From Geosiphon pyriformis (lineage: Eukaryota; Glomeromycota; Glomeromycetes; Archaeosporales; Geosiphonaceae): a stretch of DNA of 64,000 nt. Shown piece by piece: positions 21,700-32,870 of the stretch. The stretch is from the NCBI GenBank assembly GCA_016748015.1, contig JAAOMT010000647.1:190880-254879 (forward strand), read 5' to 3'. Each line of letters opens with the position of its first letter. Within the stretch, counting starts at the first letter, position 1. The position numbers and the translations under genes were made by a program. Below the pieces are notes generated by a model. It had not been told where the DNA came from, searched no databases, and was given only the letters and a program-made list of their open reading frames with translations.

Positions 21700-23312
21700 A
21701 CCAACAATACCAAACCAAAAGTGACAGAATCAGAAAATATAGGAGCAAACCATTTAGAATTCACAAAATTCTTATTTCAACACTATTGTCAATACTTGGG
21801 ATTAAACCACAATCATATATCCACCGAATCAGTTTTCAATTTCTACATCAATGAAAAGATTTCCTTTTTATTAGGAACACCAGTGAATACTGAATCAGCA
21901 AGAGAAACTTTCTATAGGGAATTAATTCAAAACACCAACCTACCAACAAATCATAATTTTGCATCCATCATCACTAAGAACAACAAAGAAATTGAACATC
22001 ACACTCAACAAAAATATCCAATTACATATGCTAGTAAAGGCAAGGGAAAATTACAAACACCAGCAGTAACACCCATAAAAATATAGCCACTTACTTAGAA
22101 GAAAAACAGAGTTGAATCCCCAAGCAACCCATCTACCACTATACACCTGGAAGCACCATCAACATATTATCAACAGATGCATTCTCATCAACTGTCACAT
22201 CAGTATTTAGACGATTCTCATTCCAAAGTAGACAAAGAGAGGAATTTAATTTGCGATCATCAACCCCATCAGGACTTCAATCACTACCACCTCCACCAGA
22301 TTTCGGAATCTTTGATCTGTGGGAAGCAGCGGAATCAGAAAAAGAGGAAGAAGAATCAGAGGATCAAGAATTCACTTATCAGCACCCGATCATTGAAAAC
22401 CCAGAAGTTGAAACCCCAAATTTTCAAACTCAGCAAAATCCAGATCTAGAAAATTAGGAAATCGAAACTCTGAATCATCAAAGGCAGAACAATCCAAACC
22501 CCAAATTAATTAATCAGCAAAACTTACTTCCAGTAATTGTCATTGATCAACTGCCAATTAATCCTATAGCCGAACTCATACAGCAGCCACTTCAACTACC
22601 ACCTCAACAACCAGTACAACAACAACTGTTTCAACAGCCACCACAACTACCTAACTTAGATCCAATGGCCTACACACCAATCACAAAACTTGACAACTTT
22701 ACTGGTGAAGAGGATGACACTCAAGTATGGCTGAATGATGTAGAAAAAGCCATCGCAACCAACAGATAAAATGATGCCTAAGCAATGCAAGCCATTCCCT
22801 ACTTTCTCAAGGATACTGCCGATTCATGGTACCAGAGCTTAATTAATAAACCACAAGATTTCAATGCCTTCAAAATGGAATTCCTAAGATACTTCAGCAA
22901 CAATAACAGTATCAATTGCCTAGTCAACACATTCACCACCATAAAACAAGGAGAAACAGAAGCCATCACCACTTACTTAGGACGCTTCCATTGAAATCTG
23001 TGCCAAATTCAAGCAATTGACGCCAACTATTTCACAGCACCACAGATACTCAATTATTTTATCCATGGCCTGTGCAGCAGCATCTTGCAACATGTATGTT
23101 CGTTGCATCCAGGCATCCTACAAGACGCAGTTACACACACTAGAGATTTTGAATCCATTGAGTCAGAGGTTAACCATGCCCAAGCCATTAATCTAGTAAT
23201 GAATGGATCATCTGAATTGGATTCCAAATTGGAGAAGTTTAGTAAATCAATTAATAAGAGATTGGAAGAATACTTAGCTGACAATCATGCCATTTATCAG
23301 TCTCCACAATGA
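21700..23312 (+). pseudogene. gag: G5 gag
   Basis: The N-terminal block (21721-22086) has ANHLEFTKFLFQHYCQYLG and PVNTESARETFYRELIQNTNL; 22251-22457 is the Glu-rich spacer; then come a Pro/Gln stretch and core: LDPMAYTPITKLDNFTGEE, IPYFLKDTADSWYQSLINK (22785-22994), and 23085-23312 with TLQDAVTH-type (here ILQDAVTHTRDFES) and SKSINKRLEEYLADN. Two frameshifts and stops for Trp and Arg break it. There is no ATG before the conserved start; a GTG lies where G1 has ATG. Confidence 0.85.
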
Positions 23313-23389
23313 CACAATAATCAAAAAAACTCTAATCGTGCCCAAAATCAACCACGTTCATCTTCATCAACCAATTAAAAGTGGCAACA

Positions 23390-23899
23390 GGAAATGCGTA
23401 TCTGCCACTATTGTGGTAAACAAGAACATATCCAAATTGACTGTTGCCAGTGTTTAAATAACCAATGATCAGGAAATCAATAACAAAATCCCATTGCTGG
23501 TTTCAAACTCTGAATCAGTACCCAAATCAAAACCAATCCGCTTACCTACCAGTGACGTAGTCATCAGTCTATCAGTCTCTGGTGTATCAAGCTCCAATTT
23601 ATCAACCACAGCCACAAGTGATTTATCAACAACTGCAGCCACAAATAATTTATCAGTCTCAACCATCAATTCAAACACCACTCCAAAATTCAGCTACGAT
23701 GACATCAAGAAACCCAAGACCCAGAATTGCTCAAAATTGGAGATCAGCGATGATTGTTCATCAACCGATCCCCAGTTCCTCTCACCAAAGCTCAGAATTT
23801 CATTCTCGGAATTCGGGTACTGGCACCACCCAACACCCAAATTCCCAAAATTATTTAAGTCTCCTGGTTACTCCAGAAGACGCCACATTTAGCAACTTA
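23390..23899 (+). pseudogene. gag: G5 zinc knuckle and Q/P/S-rich linker
   Basis: The CCHC knuckle CHYCGKQEHIQIDC is intact at 23403-23444 (C-x2-C-x4-H-x4-C) with MRI preceding it. A linker with IYQ/PQPQ repeats (23582-23700) and the IAQNWRS and NYLSLLVTPEDAT blocks follows. The spacing and order match G4 and G7. Confidence 0.78.
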
Positions 23900-24440
23900 G
23901 AATCAGACTAACAGACAACACTTACCAACAACATCTTACCAACAATGGTCACTAATAACAAATTATTAGCAGCCATCTTCTTTTTTGAACTGGAGGAACC
24001 ATCCTGATTACCATTATTCAGTGGAGCCGCCCTCAAAGAAAGATCCATCGCAGTGATGTACACTGATGCGAAAGTAGATAAACATCCAATCAAACTCATT
24101 CTTGATAGCAGTTCAGCAGGCAGCATCATCATGTGACAACTTATAGACCAATTAGGTCACCAAGTTGATTGGGCTGCTAGTGCTCATATAATCACTGCTA
24201 ACGGAGCGACTAAAACCCCAATTGGTGAGATAGATAACTTTCTATTTGAAGTCAATGGCATCATCACTCCTATCAAAGTCTTGGTGATGGAAGCCCCCCA
24301 ATATCAAGCTCTAGTTGGTAATGACTGGCTGTTCAAAACCAACATTATTCTGGACTGGATGATACAAAAGCTCCAACTAAGTGACAATGGTCAACACACA
24401 TATGTGCCAACTATGTGTGGCCACTTCAAGGTTCCTTTAA
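23900..24440 (+). pseudogene. pol: G5 aspartic protease
   Basis: In frame: AIFFFELEEPS-stop, GAALKERSIAVMYTDAKVD, LILDSSSAGSII (DSG changed to DSS as in G4), then DQLGHQVD, GATKTPIGEID, QYQALVGNDWLFKTN and LQLSDNGQHTYVPTMCGHFK. A stop replaces Gln in the II-M-stop-QL run. The catalytic Asp is kept. Confidence 0.84.
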
Positions 24441-25117
24441 GAGAAAAACCATTGATAGAGCTGGAGGAAGAAAAGAAGCCTATCTGGAAAGCTTTTCAAG
24501 TCACTTGGACCAATGCTAATCACAATGAACTACCACCCATACTCTCATAGAATAACAAGGGAAAAAAGAAAGAAGAAGAACTTACCTGGAAGCCAAACCT
24601 AGAAGCATGGAGTGAGGATGAACTAAGTAAATCAACCACCAAGTGGACCTGGGAAGAAAAGTGAAAAGGGAAAAAAAAAGAAGACGACCAACCACCAAGC
24701 ACTAATTCAGCTCATATCCCATACTCTACACTGCCACAAACAGGATACTATCGACCCAAACTGGTATGTGTCAGTTGTAGTAAGAAATTGTCAACAATGG
24801 GCGCATGCTGTAGTAAGGACGAAGAATAGACAACAGCAACTGAATACTACTGTCGCCCATGCATCCTTGAATGTGATGGACAACTGCCAAAAATGGGAAA
24901 ATGGGACGGTATCTTGTGTCTAGCCTGTGGAAAGACTCTTTTGGATGAAGAAATGTGGAAAAACATTCCTGGAAGAGGGGAAGCATACAACAAAACATGC
25001 TAATACACGATCCTAATCAATGACTGGATATGAAAGGGAACTCCAATCAACAACGCCTGGAAGCAAACATTAAGGCGCCTAGAAGGATACCCACACAACA
25101 AAGATGAGATCTGGAGA
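24441..25117 (+). pseudogene. pol: G5 Cys-rich module, first part
   Basis: A Trp/Lys-rich stretch (PIWKAFQVTWTNANHNELPP, ELTWKPNLEAWSEDEL), then about 24755-24860: KLVCVSCSKKLSTMGACCS and YYCRPCILE, then GKWDGILCLACGKTLLDEEMWKNIPGRG, a Cys-Cys pair near the 25000 stop, and the RKGTPINNAWKQTLRRLEGYPH helical block. The pattern is C-x2-C, GACC, C-x2-C, C-x2-CG, then a downstream Cys pair. Function unknown; it is probably a zinc-ribbon array acting in the particle or on nucleic acid. Confidence 0.72.
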
Positions 25118-26449
25118 ATGGCATATGTTATGTCTGAAGGTGCTACAACAGAGAAGCTAAGAGAAATTAAGGACAACCCACTATCATTGCCAAAACCAGA
25201 ATACATCCAAATGTTTGACATCTTTGGCAACATTAAGGATGACCCAGAAGAGTTTCACGAACACTACCAGCGACTAGCATCCACAAGAAAAGAACAAGAA
25301 GAACATTTAGCACAGCTAAACACTCAATTATGTGACCACTGTTTGATTCTATGTGACTTCCAATATTGTAATGAGTGTAACCTTATCTATAATCCACCAC
25401 AATGCATAATCTACATGATTCCCAAAGAGAAAGAACCAATCAGCAGCTGCACATCAGAATTGGAATCACTGCTCAATTCTGATTCAAATTCTGACAATAA
25501 TGATAACAACAATGGTTTAAGCTCTGTTCAAAATAGCAATGACAATGACAATGATTCCAACTCAGATCCAAACTCCAATACAAACTATGAACAATATATT
25601 GTACTACCAAATCTTTTTAAGGAGCAGAAGTTGAATTGGTATAGTGACAAGAGGGAAGGTATCATGTCAGAACACACACATGATACTGATGCAGGGTTTG
25701 ATCTGAGATACCCAAAAAAAGATGCCATCAAATTAGAACCACATTCACACACCTGCATTGATCTGAAAGTAGCACTAGAAATTCTAACAACAACAATGGT
25801 TCAATTAGCATCTAGAAGTAGTTTAGCGAAAAGAGAGATTAATATAAGAGGAGGAATAATTGACATGGGATATGTAGAAAATATCATCACTATGCTACAA
25901 AATGACTCAGAAAAGACCTATATAATAGAACCCAACAAAAAGATAGCACAGACAATATTCTTGCCTCTGGTTAGAGTAGCTCAGTTAGTATCAGTAGGAA
26001 AGAAGGAGGAATTAGGAATAACAACAAGAGAAATACAGGGATTCGGGTCAACAGGTAGAATAGATGTACCAGTTAATATGGTGGAGAAAGAAATTATTGG
26101 CCAAGGAGAAATTATCTCAACCGGTCAAGCTATTTTCATTCCATTATATAGTCAGTACATACTAGCAATAGGAAGGAAAAAAAAGGAGCAAGGACAGATT
26201 TTTGAAGCTGAAGCAAACCTTTGTAAATCAGGAGAGATTGGGTTGATCAATCTCCACATACCAGCCAAAAGCTATAGTAGCATAAAAATTCTCATCTACA
26301 ACAATACTGGCAATGTCATCAACATACCAGAAGGAACCACCATCGGATATTTAACCACAGAAATAGAAGACCAACCACCAAATCCCATTCCAGACTTTCC
26401 ACAACTTTGTGAATATGTTGATATTACATTACAAACAATTTATGGATGA
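25118..26449 (+). CDS. pol: G5 pol segment: Cys motif, acidic linker, dUTPase, beta-type region (443 codons open)
   Basis: Uninterrupted 443-codon stretch of the gag-pol frame. Five-cysteine motif at residues 72-87; Ser/Asn/Asp linker 113-155; dUTPase at about 185-313 with all five motifs: DTDAGFDL (189-196), ASRSSLA (231-237), GIIDMGY (246-252), KIAQ (275-278) and GFGSTG (308-313). Residues 372-435 form the conserved INLHIPAKSYSSIK..PDFPQLCEYVD region. Motif 3 has Met for the usual Ala before GY and Glu for Gly after it, so activity is uncertain. Its first ATG is internal to the polyprotein, not a true start. It ends at a stop replacing Gln/Arg before DKCYLLQ. Confidence 0.88.
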   Translation: MAYVMSEGATTEKLREIKDNPLSLPKPEYIQMFDIFGNIKDDPEEFHEHYQRLASTRKEQEEHLAQLNTQLCDHCLILCDFQYCNECNLIYNPPQCIIYMIPKEKEPISSCTSELESLLNSDSNSDNNDNNNGLSSVQNSNDNDNDSNSDPNSNTNYEQYIVLPNLFKEQKLNWYSDKREGIMSEHTHDTDAGFDLRYPKKDAIKLEPHSHTCIDLKVALEILTTTMVQLASRSSLAKREINIRGGIIDMGYVENIITMLQNDSEKTYIIEPNKKIAQTIFLPLVRVAQLVSVGKKEELGITTREIQGFGSTGRIDVPVNMVEKEIIGQGEIISTGQAIFIPLYSQYILAIGRKKKEQGQIFEAEANLCKSGEIGLINLHIPAKSYSSIKILIYNNTGNVINIPEGTTIGYLTTEIEDQPPNPIPDFPQLCEYVDITLQTIYG

Positions 26450-27880
26450 GACAAATGTTATTTGCTTCAACCAGAACAATTGGAACAAATGAACATGGGA
26501 AACTTAGATCCACTCCAATGTATGCAGCTCAAGATGTTACTCAACAATTTCAATGACATCTTTGCCAGCGAAAATGAGTTTGGCTGAACTGACATCATCT
26601 AGCATCAGATCAAAACTGGAGATGCAATGCCAATTAAACAAAAAGCATACAGAGTACCGCCAGCCAGCCACAAGATCATTTGTCAAGAGATAAACAGAAT
26701 GCTTAACAATGGGCTAATTCAACCATCAATGAGCCCATGGTTATCACCAGTAGTACTCATCTGTAAAAAGAATAGAAAAATCCAATTTTGTGTAGACTAC
26801 AGAAAACTCAATAGTGTAACTCGTGGAGACAGTTATCCAACTCCACAAATACAGGAATTATTTGATGCTTTTGGTGGGAACAAATGATTCTCAACATTAG
26901 ATTTGGACAGTGATTACTGGCAAGTAGCTATGAATCTGGTTGACAAAAAGAAGATGGCATTTACTACTAAAAAAGAGAATTTTGAATTTGAAGTGATGCC
27001 ATTTGACTTAACCAATGCTCCAGCAACTTTCTAATGGCTAATGAAAATCATTTATATTGACTTATTGTGGAAATCAGTAGTTGTATACTTGAACAACACC
27101 AATGTATTCTCAAAAATGTTTGATAATTATCTTCATTATCTTCAACAAGTGTTCAAAAGACTAAGAAGAGCAGGACTAAAATTAAATACAACAAAGTGCT
27201 TCTTTGGCAAAACAGAACTAAAATTCTTGGGACACATAGTCAGCAAAAATGGCATCAAAACGGATCCGGAGAAAATAGAGATAATAAAGAACTTTCAAGT
27301 ACTGACCAATATGACAGAACTGAAATCATTCTTGGGATTTGCCAGCTACTATCAACATTTTATCAAGAACTTCTCCAAGATAGTGCAGCCACTCAACCAA
27401 CTGCAAAACAAAAATACAAAATATGAATGGACAGAAAGTCAACAAAAAGCTTTTGATATTCTGAAAAAAAAGCTCATCCAAACTCCAGTACTGATCTATC
27501 CAGATCACAGCAAACTATTCATCATTACCACTGATGCATCCAGCCAAGCATTAGGAGCAGTACTATTTCAGAGAAGACCAGACGGCAGAGAACATCCAGT
27601 AGCATATGCCAGCAGAGGTTTAACACCAGCCAAAAAGAACTATGGAACACTGGAACAAGAACACTTAGCAATATACTGAGCAGTCATAAAATAGAAAAAA
27701 TACTTGAACCAGAAATTTGAGGTGTACACAGATCACAAAGGATTAACATCACTTCAAAAACAAGAATTTGGAGATGGAAGACAGTCAAGATAGAAAATGA
27801 CACTTGCACCATACAATTATACTATACATTATAAAAAAGAAAAAGACAATAGAAATACGGATGGTTTATTGTGAATGAGA
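26450..27880 (+). pseudogene. pol: G5 reverse transcriptase and RNase H
   Basis: 26627-26887: PPASHKIICQEINRML, LIQPSMSPWLSP, FCVDYRKLNSVT. Then LDLDSDYWQVA and, in 27041-27679, YLNNTNVFSK where YLDD should be (both Asp replaced by Asn). FGKTELKFLGHIVSKNG, FLGFASYYQHFIK, RNase H TTDASSQALGAVLF, LEQEHLAIY and VYTDHKGLTSLQKQ follow. Stops replace Trp at several sites (26884, 27032, 27677). Both polymerase aspartates of the box are gone. Confidence 0.88.
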
Positions 27881-28099
27881 CAAATCTAAGAACATTTCAA
27901 CCCAAAAACATAACAAAACCAGAACAATACCAATGGAAAAATACAACAAAAGATGAATATACAAAAATATCAACAATTACAACATTATATAAACACTCAA
28001 TAGTTCAAGGAGAATTTATCTCAAATGGAACAAAAGAGTATCAAACAACAATTAAAATATTTTATTACTCACTAAAATATACTTTATCAGAAAAATAGA

Positions 28100-29335
28100 A
28101 GGGATCTAGATCAACCAACCAGAGTAATTACAGAGCCAGAAAAAGAGACAATATTATTCAACATGCACTTAAATCCAACAGTAAGACATTTTCACAAAGA
28201 AGCAACCATGGAAAGAACCAAAAAGAGATACTATTGGCCATCAATATACCCAGACATTATTCAATATGTTCAAAATTGTGATGCTTGTCAGCAAAGAGAA
28301 GAAACAAGACCCAGTGAACCATTAAGACCAATCAAAGTGGGACAACTATTCAACCATATTGAAATTGATTTAGTTAGACCATTAACAATTACCAGCAGAG
28401 GAAACAGATACATAGCAGTAGCTATGGACTATCTCACTAAATAGCCAGAAGTGAAAGCAATTCAAAGAGTGAATGCAGAATCCGTTGCCGAATTCGTTCA
28501 TCAGGATTTGATTTGTCAACATGGATGTCCAAAAGAATTATTATCAGACCAAAGAACTTATTTTGTAAACAAAACATTAACAGAATTGAGCCAAAGATTC
28601 GGAATTAAGAGACCACTATCATTACCATACCATCCACAAACCAATGTATTAGTCGAAAGATTTAACAGAACATTGTGTGAAACAATAGCTAAACTCAGCC
28701 AAAAAAACCAGAATGATTGGGATTTGTTGATACCATCAGTACTATTTGCTTATCAGACAATGAAGCAAGATACTATACAAGCAACACTATTTGAATTGAT
28801 ATATGGTAGAACAGCAACACTACCAGTGGAAATAGAAGTCAGCACATACCCAACCAGACCAATAACAGAGGAGAATTTCAAAAATACATTGTTGAGAAGA
28901 ACATATGACTTAATGGAAACACTAGAAAACAAACAACAAAGAGCAGTTGATAACATACAAAAGTCACAAGACAAACAAAAAGAAAGACATAATAACCAAC
29001 TACCAGATAAACCAGTTGAATTCAGGATTGGAGACAAAGTATTACTATATTATACCAAATCGGAAAAACAATGGAGTAGAAAATTTGATCCCAAATAGAA
29101 TGGATCATTTCACATAGAAAAAATTCTAGGAAATGGAGCTTACAAATTAAGATTGGATAACAAAATTTTAACCAAAGCAGCACATGGAGATCAACTGAAA
29201 CCATATCACAACATCACACTACCATCTATTAGTAATATTTCACAATTAGGAGTACAGAGAATACTAGTCCAACCAAATAAGATTCCACGAGATCTAGAAC
29301 CAATCATTATTATTGACAACAACACATTAAATTAA
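28100..29335 (+). pseudogene. pol: G5 integrase
   Basis: 28163-28444: HLNPTVRHFHKEATMERT and NCDACQQRE form the HHCC domain, then HIEIDLVRPL with the first Asp. One stop (Trp) separates it from 28451-29098, which has LLSDQRTYFVNK (second Asp), LVERFNRTLCE (Glu), FELIYGRTATLP and a KIGDKVLLYYTKSEKQWSRKFD-like C-terminal part. 29153-29335 ends LEPIIIIDNNTLN-stop (29333-29335). The DDE triad is complete. ORF3 follows in the same frame after this stop. Confidence 0.87.
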
Positions 29336-29359
29336 TCCATCAAAAGAATATATAAAGAC

Positions 29360-30005
29360 ATGGTAGACGTGACAGGAAATATCAGAAAAATGGAAATTAC
29401 AGACAACATTTACTCACTAGCACAACAACTCTTTCAATTAATCCAACACTAGGAAATGGAGATTACAATCAATCAACAAACCATTCAATATCAAGATACT
29501 AAAAAGACATTGCAACTCAGAACACAGAAAAAACTGAAAATACTGTGGACAAAATCATGGCAAAAGTAAAATTAGCAATAAAAGAGTCGACAAAAGAGTC
29601 ACTATATCAAGAGTTGACTAAAGAAACTTGAAACTGGTGGATACAACAATTTCCACGAAACTATTGTTATTTTTACTTAGGATGACATGTAAATATCCAG
29701 AATCTATATATGGATAAGACAAAATGATTATTTGACAAAAGAATACTACAATAATTAGAACATTTTGTGGGAAAAAACAGGCCCAAGCCATATACCAAAT
29801 ACACACAGCATTTCAGGATAGACCAGAAATATTGCTCAACAAAGCAATGGATATGATTACCAGTAATCAATTGGGAAAAATCACCAATGCTCAATTTAAA
29901 GAATTACAGACCCAAATAACACAAGTAATTCTCGAAAACAAAATCCAGGAAATACTTCAAGAGGGGGAGTTAAATGAGTTGGATTTCAACAGAGCTCAAT
30001 ATTAA
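29360..30005 (+). pseudogene. G5 ORF3
   Basis: Candidate ATG at 29360, in frame with integrase but beyond its stop. Blocks: NIRKMEITDNIYSLAQQLFQLIQH, VDKIMAKVKLAIKE and SLYQELTKETWNWW-like, then NIQNLYMDKTK, and a C-terminal NQLGKITNAQFKELQTQIT. It is broken by a one-base loss near 29525 and by loss of the HFVGKNNLSTQ region near 29775. The end overlaps the polypurine tract. Unknown function. Confidence 0.73.
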
Positions 30006-30018
30006 AAAGAGGAAATAA
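30003..30018 (+). promoter_or_regulatory. G5 polypurine tract
   Basis: TAAAAAGAGGAAATAA directly before the 3' LTR; decayed relative to AAAAGGAGGGAATAA in G7. Confidence 0.75.
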
Positions 30019-30915
30019 TATTACTCATAAAAATATAAGAAATATATTAGCATGATTATTAGCCAATCAGAAGTAAGCATAGTAAATGTAGAATTCCAGG
30101 ATTCCTCTCAGGAATTGCAGGATTCCAGGAATTTCAGGATTCCCCGACAAAGAATTGCAGGATTCCAGAATTGCAGAATTCCTCTCAAAGGAATTGCAGA
30201 ATTCCAGGAAGGATTCCTGTTGTGAAGAATTGAAGAATTGAGGAATCTCAATAATGTATATATAGCAATAGTATTAGAAACAGAAAAAACAGAATTGATA
30301 TGACAGAATTCTTAGCCCAGAAACACAATCATCAAATAAATAATTATTTCATATCTCAATCCACTCCTTACTATCAACACTTCATGTTGATAGTAATTGA
30401 TACTTAACTACACTGAAACAATAGCTCTTGATTATGGCTATTGACAGGATACTAATCTACAAATTGCCTTGGCTTATTTTCTTTATTTCATTTTCTTTTC
30501 TTTCTTTTCTTTTCTTTTCTTTCTTTGTGTTGTTTTGTTGTTATATACTAATTGATTAAAAGATTAAGCACTGAGTTATTGACATCAAGGATAGTCTGGT
30601 AAAAGACCCAGAAATAAGGGTAGGATTTTATATATTATCAGATAGCTTACCAGAAGGGCATGACTGCCAGACTAAATCTGGCCACCACACTGAAAAAAAA
30701 ATTGGGAAAACTCTTGGAAAGATACATCTACTATTAACACTATTGAATCTCTGTCTGTTATACAAAGAACTCAACCCAAAACCTTCAGATATCAAAACCT
30801 TCAGATATTAAAACTTTCAGATTACCAATACCAACATCCACATCAAGATAGCTTTTGGAGCACCAAGTTACGGATTTGTTATTTAATTCCACAGCAAAAA
30901 TAATCACCTGTAATA
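30019..30915 (+). repeat. G5 3' LTR (897 bp)
   Basis: Starts TATTAC and ends GTAATA (transitions from TGTTAC/GTAACA). It shares the whole layout of the 5' copy, including a GGAATT-type U3 array at about 30090-30245 and a TATA at about 30256. It includes a short duplication TCAAAACCTTCAGATAT near 30790. Confidence 0.93.
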
Positions 30916-31050
30916 CTATTAACCAATAGAGAAGAATGAACAACATACAAATAAAAAAAATAAGAAATAGAGTCAAACAAACAATACTGGAAAATAAAGT
31001 ATTAGAGCTAATTCAAAATGATGATTTCGACAGAGCTCAATATTAAAAGG
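30916..31050 (+). pseudogene. G3 ORF3, last part
   Basis: Continues from 20772 after G5: decayed sequence matching the ITQVILE..VQEIIQ..EL tail, ending FDRAQY-stop just before the polypurine tract. Part of the expected sequence after the insertion point is unlike the other copies, so a small rearrangement is possible. Confidence 0.6.
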
Positions 31051-31059
31051 AGAAGATAA
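31045..31059 (+). promoter_or_regulatory. G3 polypurine tract
   Basis: AAAAGGAGAAGATAA immediately before the 3' LTR start at 31060. Confidence 0.78.
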
Positions 31060-31935
31060 TATTACTTATAAAAAGAAAACAGATATAAGAAAATAGTAGA
31101 CCAATAAGAAAATAGTAAGTAGCATATGAGCATATTGCTCAACAATGTCAGAAATCACAGCACATTGCTTAGCAATATGAAACAATATCAGAAGTCATGA
31201 CACATTGCTTAGCGATGTGGAGTGATGTTAGAAAATTAGGGCACATTGCTCAGCAATGTAAACATTGCTCAAAAAAATCATAGCACATTGCTCAAAAATA
31301 TGAGCAATCTTGTAAAACATCAATTATGTATATATAGCAATAGTATTAGAAGTAAAAAAAACAGAATCTTTTAGTTAGAGACCTTCTAGTTTAAATTTGA
31401 TCTAAACAATCTTCCACATTACAATATCAATAAAATAAATATTTATTATCTCAATCCACTCTCCATTATCAACACTCTATGTTGAAAAAAGTTAATACTT
31501 AAACACACTGGAACAATGACTCTTGATCACAGCTATTAATGGGATACTAACTTGCAAACGCCTTGGCTTATTGTCTTTTCCTATTTTTTTTTATTTTCTT
31601 TTCTTTGATTATTTTGTTGTGTTTACTAATTGATTAAAAAGATTAAGTGCTGAATTACTGACATCAAGGATTACCTGATAAAAGACCCCTGCAAGTGGAT
31701 AGAGCACGTAAAAGACTTATGGATTACTTACCAGAGGATTGCCAGCCACCATGCTGAGAAAAAAATTGACAGAATTGTGATTCTGAAAAGCTACAAAAAA
31801 ACAACTAGTGAATCTCTGCCATTATACAAAGAACTCAACAAAAACCTTTAAATACTACCAACATCTATATATCAATTGAGCACCAAGTTATGGGTTTGTT
31901 ATTTGATTTGAGACCCCAAATAATCACTTGTAACA
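31060..31935 (+). repeat. G3 3' LTR (876 bp)
   Basis: Pair of 267-1139: same GCAATG hairpin array (about 31125-31315), TATA near 31330 and same U5. It starts TATTAC and ends GTAACA, followed at once by the ATGG target duplication. Confidence 0.93.
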
Positions 31936-32870
31936 ATGGTTCCAGCTCCATTCAAATAGCAATAATAATAATGATGATTCAAACTCTAATGCCAACTTCA
32001 AACAATATATCATGCTCCCTAATCTCTCTAAGAAGTAAGAACTCAAATGGTTCAGCAATAATGATGAAAGCATTATGCCAAAACATGTGCATGATACCAA
32101 TACAAGATTTGATCTGAAATATCCAGGAAAAAAAGCCATAAAATTGGAACCATATTTACACATCTATATTGATCTCAAAGTAACAATAGAAATTCCAATA
32201 ACAACAATGATTTAGCTAGCTTTTAGAAATAGTTTAGCAAAAAAAGGGATCAATATCAAAGAAGGAATAATTGATGCAGGATATGTGAAAAATATTATTA
32301 CAATGCTACAAAATGACTCAAAAAAGGTCTACATCATAGAGCCCAACAAAAAAATAGCACAGGCAATATTTCTGCCTCTGGTTAAAATAGCTCAGTTAAT
32401 ATCAGTGAGAAAAGGAGAAATTAGAGATTACAGCTAAAGAGATTAGTGAATTTAGATCCACAGAAAAAATAGATATACCAGTTAATATGGCAGAAGAAGA
32501 GATTATTGACAAAAGAAAAATTATCTCCACTCATCAACCAATCTCTATTTCACTATATGGCCAATATATATTAGCCATAGAAAAGAAAGTAAAGGATTAG
32601 GCCCAAATGTTTAAAGCAGAAACTAAAATTTGCAAATCAGGAAAGATTGGACTTACGAATTTGTACATATTAGCCAAAAGTCTAAAACACATAAAAATTC
32701 TCATTTACAACACAACTGGAGATGTTATCGAAATACCAAAATGAATCATTATCAGATATATAAGCACAGAAGTAGAAAATTAACTACCAAACACCATTCC
32801 AGATTTTCTACAGCTTTGCAGATATGTAAATATCACATCACAAACCATCTATAGATAAAACAAATGCTAT
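31936..32870 (+). pseudogene. pol: G2 dUTPase and following beta-type region
   Basis: Resumes the linker cut at 266 and runs into dUTPase: FDLKYPGKKAIKLEP, AFRNSLAKKGINI, EGIIDAGYVKNIITML, KIAQAIFLPL, then a frameshift near 32420 that destroys motif 5. 32600-32855 keeps IGLTNLYILAKS, IYNTTGDVIEIPK and IPDFLQLCRYVNI with stops. Ser-to-Asn and Gly-to-Lys changes indicate loss of function. Confidence 0.82.

Larger units (their letters stand above)
20773..30915 (+). mobile_element. G5: complete plus-strand Ty3/gypsy element (10.1 kb)
   Basis: LTRs 20773-21658 and 30019-30915, primer site 21661-21677, polypurine tract ending 30018 and a perfect 4-bp target duplication CTAT (20769-20772 and 30916-30919). 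It interrupts ORF3 of G3. Landmarks from protease to integrase (23582-29335) share one frame; gag is shifted by indels. Confidence 0.95.
267..31935 (+). mobile_element. G3: full-length Ty3/gypsy element carrying three later insertions
   Basis: LTRs at 267-1139 and 31060-31935 flank internal segments 1140-2055, 3304-7819, 17912-20772 and 30916-31059. Joined in order these give gag, protease, Cys-module, dUTPase, RT, RNase H, integrase, ORF3 and polypurine tract. The target duplication ATGG (263-266 and 31936-31939) is perfect, and removing G3 restores the G2 linker. S1, G4 and G5 were inserted later. Its U3 carries GCAATG-type hairpin repeats, unlike G4, G5 and G7. Confidence 0.9.

Noticed and set aside
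21387-21764. Minus-strand 125-codon run across the G5 LTR and primer site
   Set aside because: It spans the LTR boundary, has no conserved motif and lies opposite the gag leader.
28753-29037. Minus-strand open run of 94 codons with hydrophobic stretches
   Set aside because: It is the reverse shadow of the G5 integrase, whose frame is conserved with the other copies.
20773-30915. A host gene hidden between elements
   Set aside because: Every stretch over about 300 bases is accounted for by LTR, gag-pol, ORF3 or LINE sequence.
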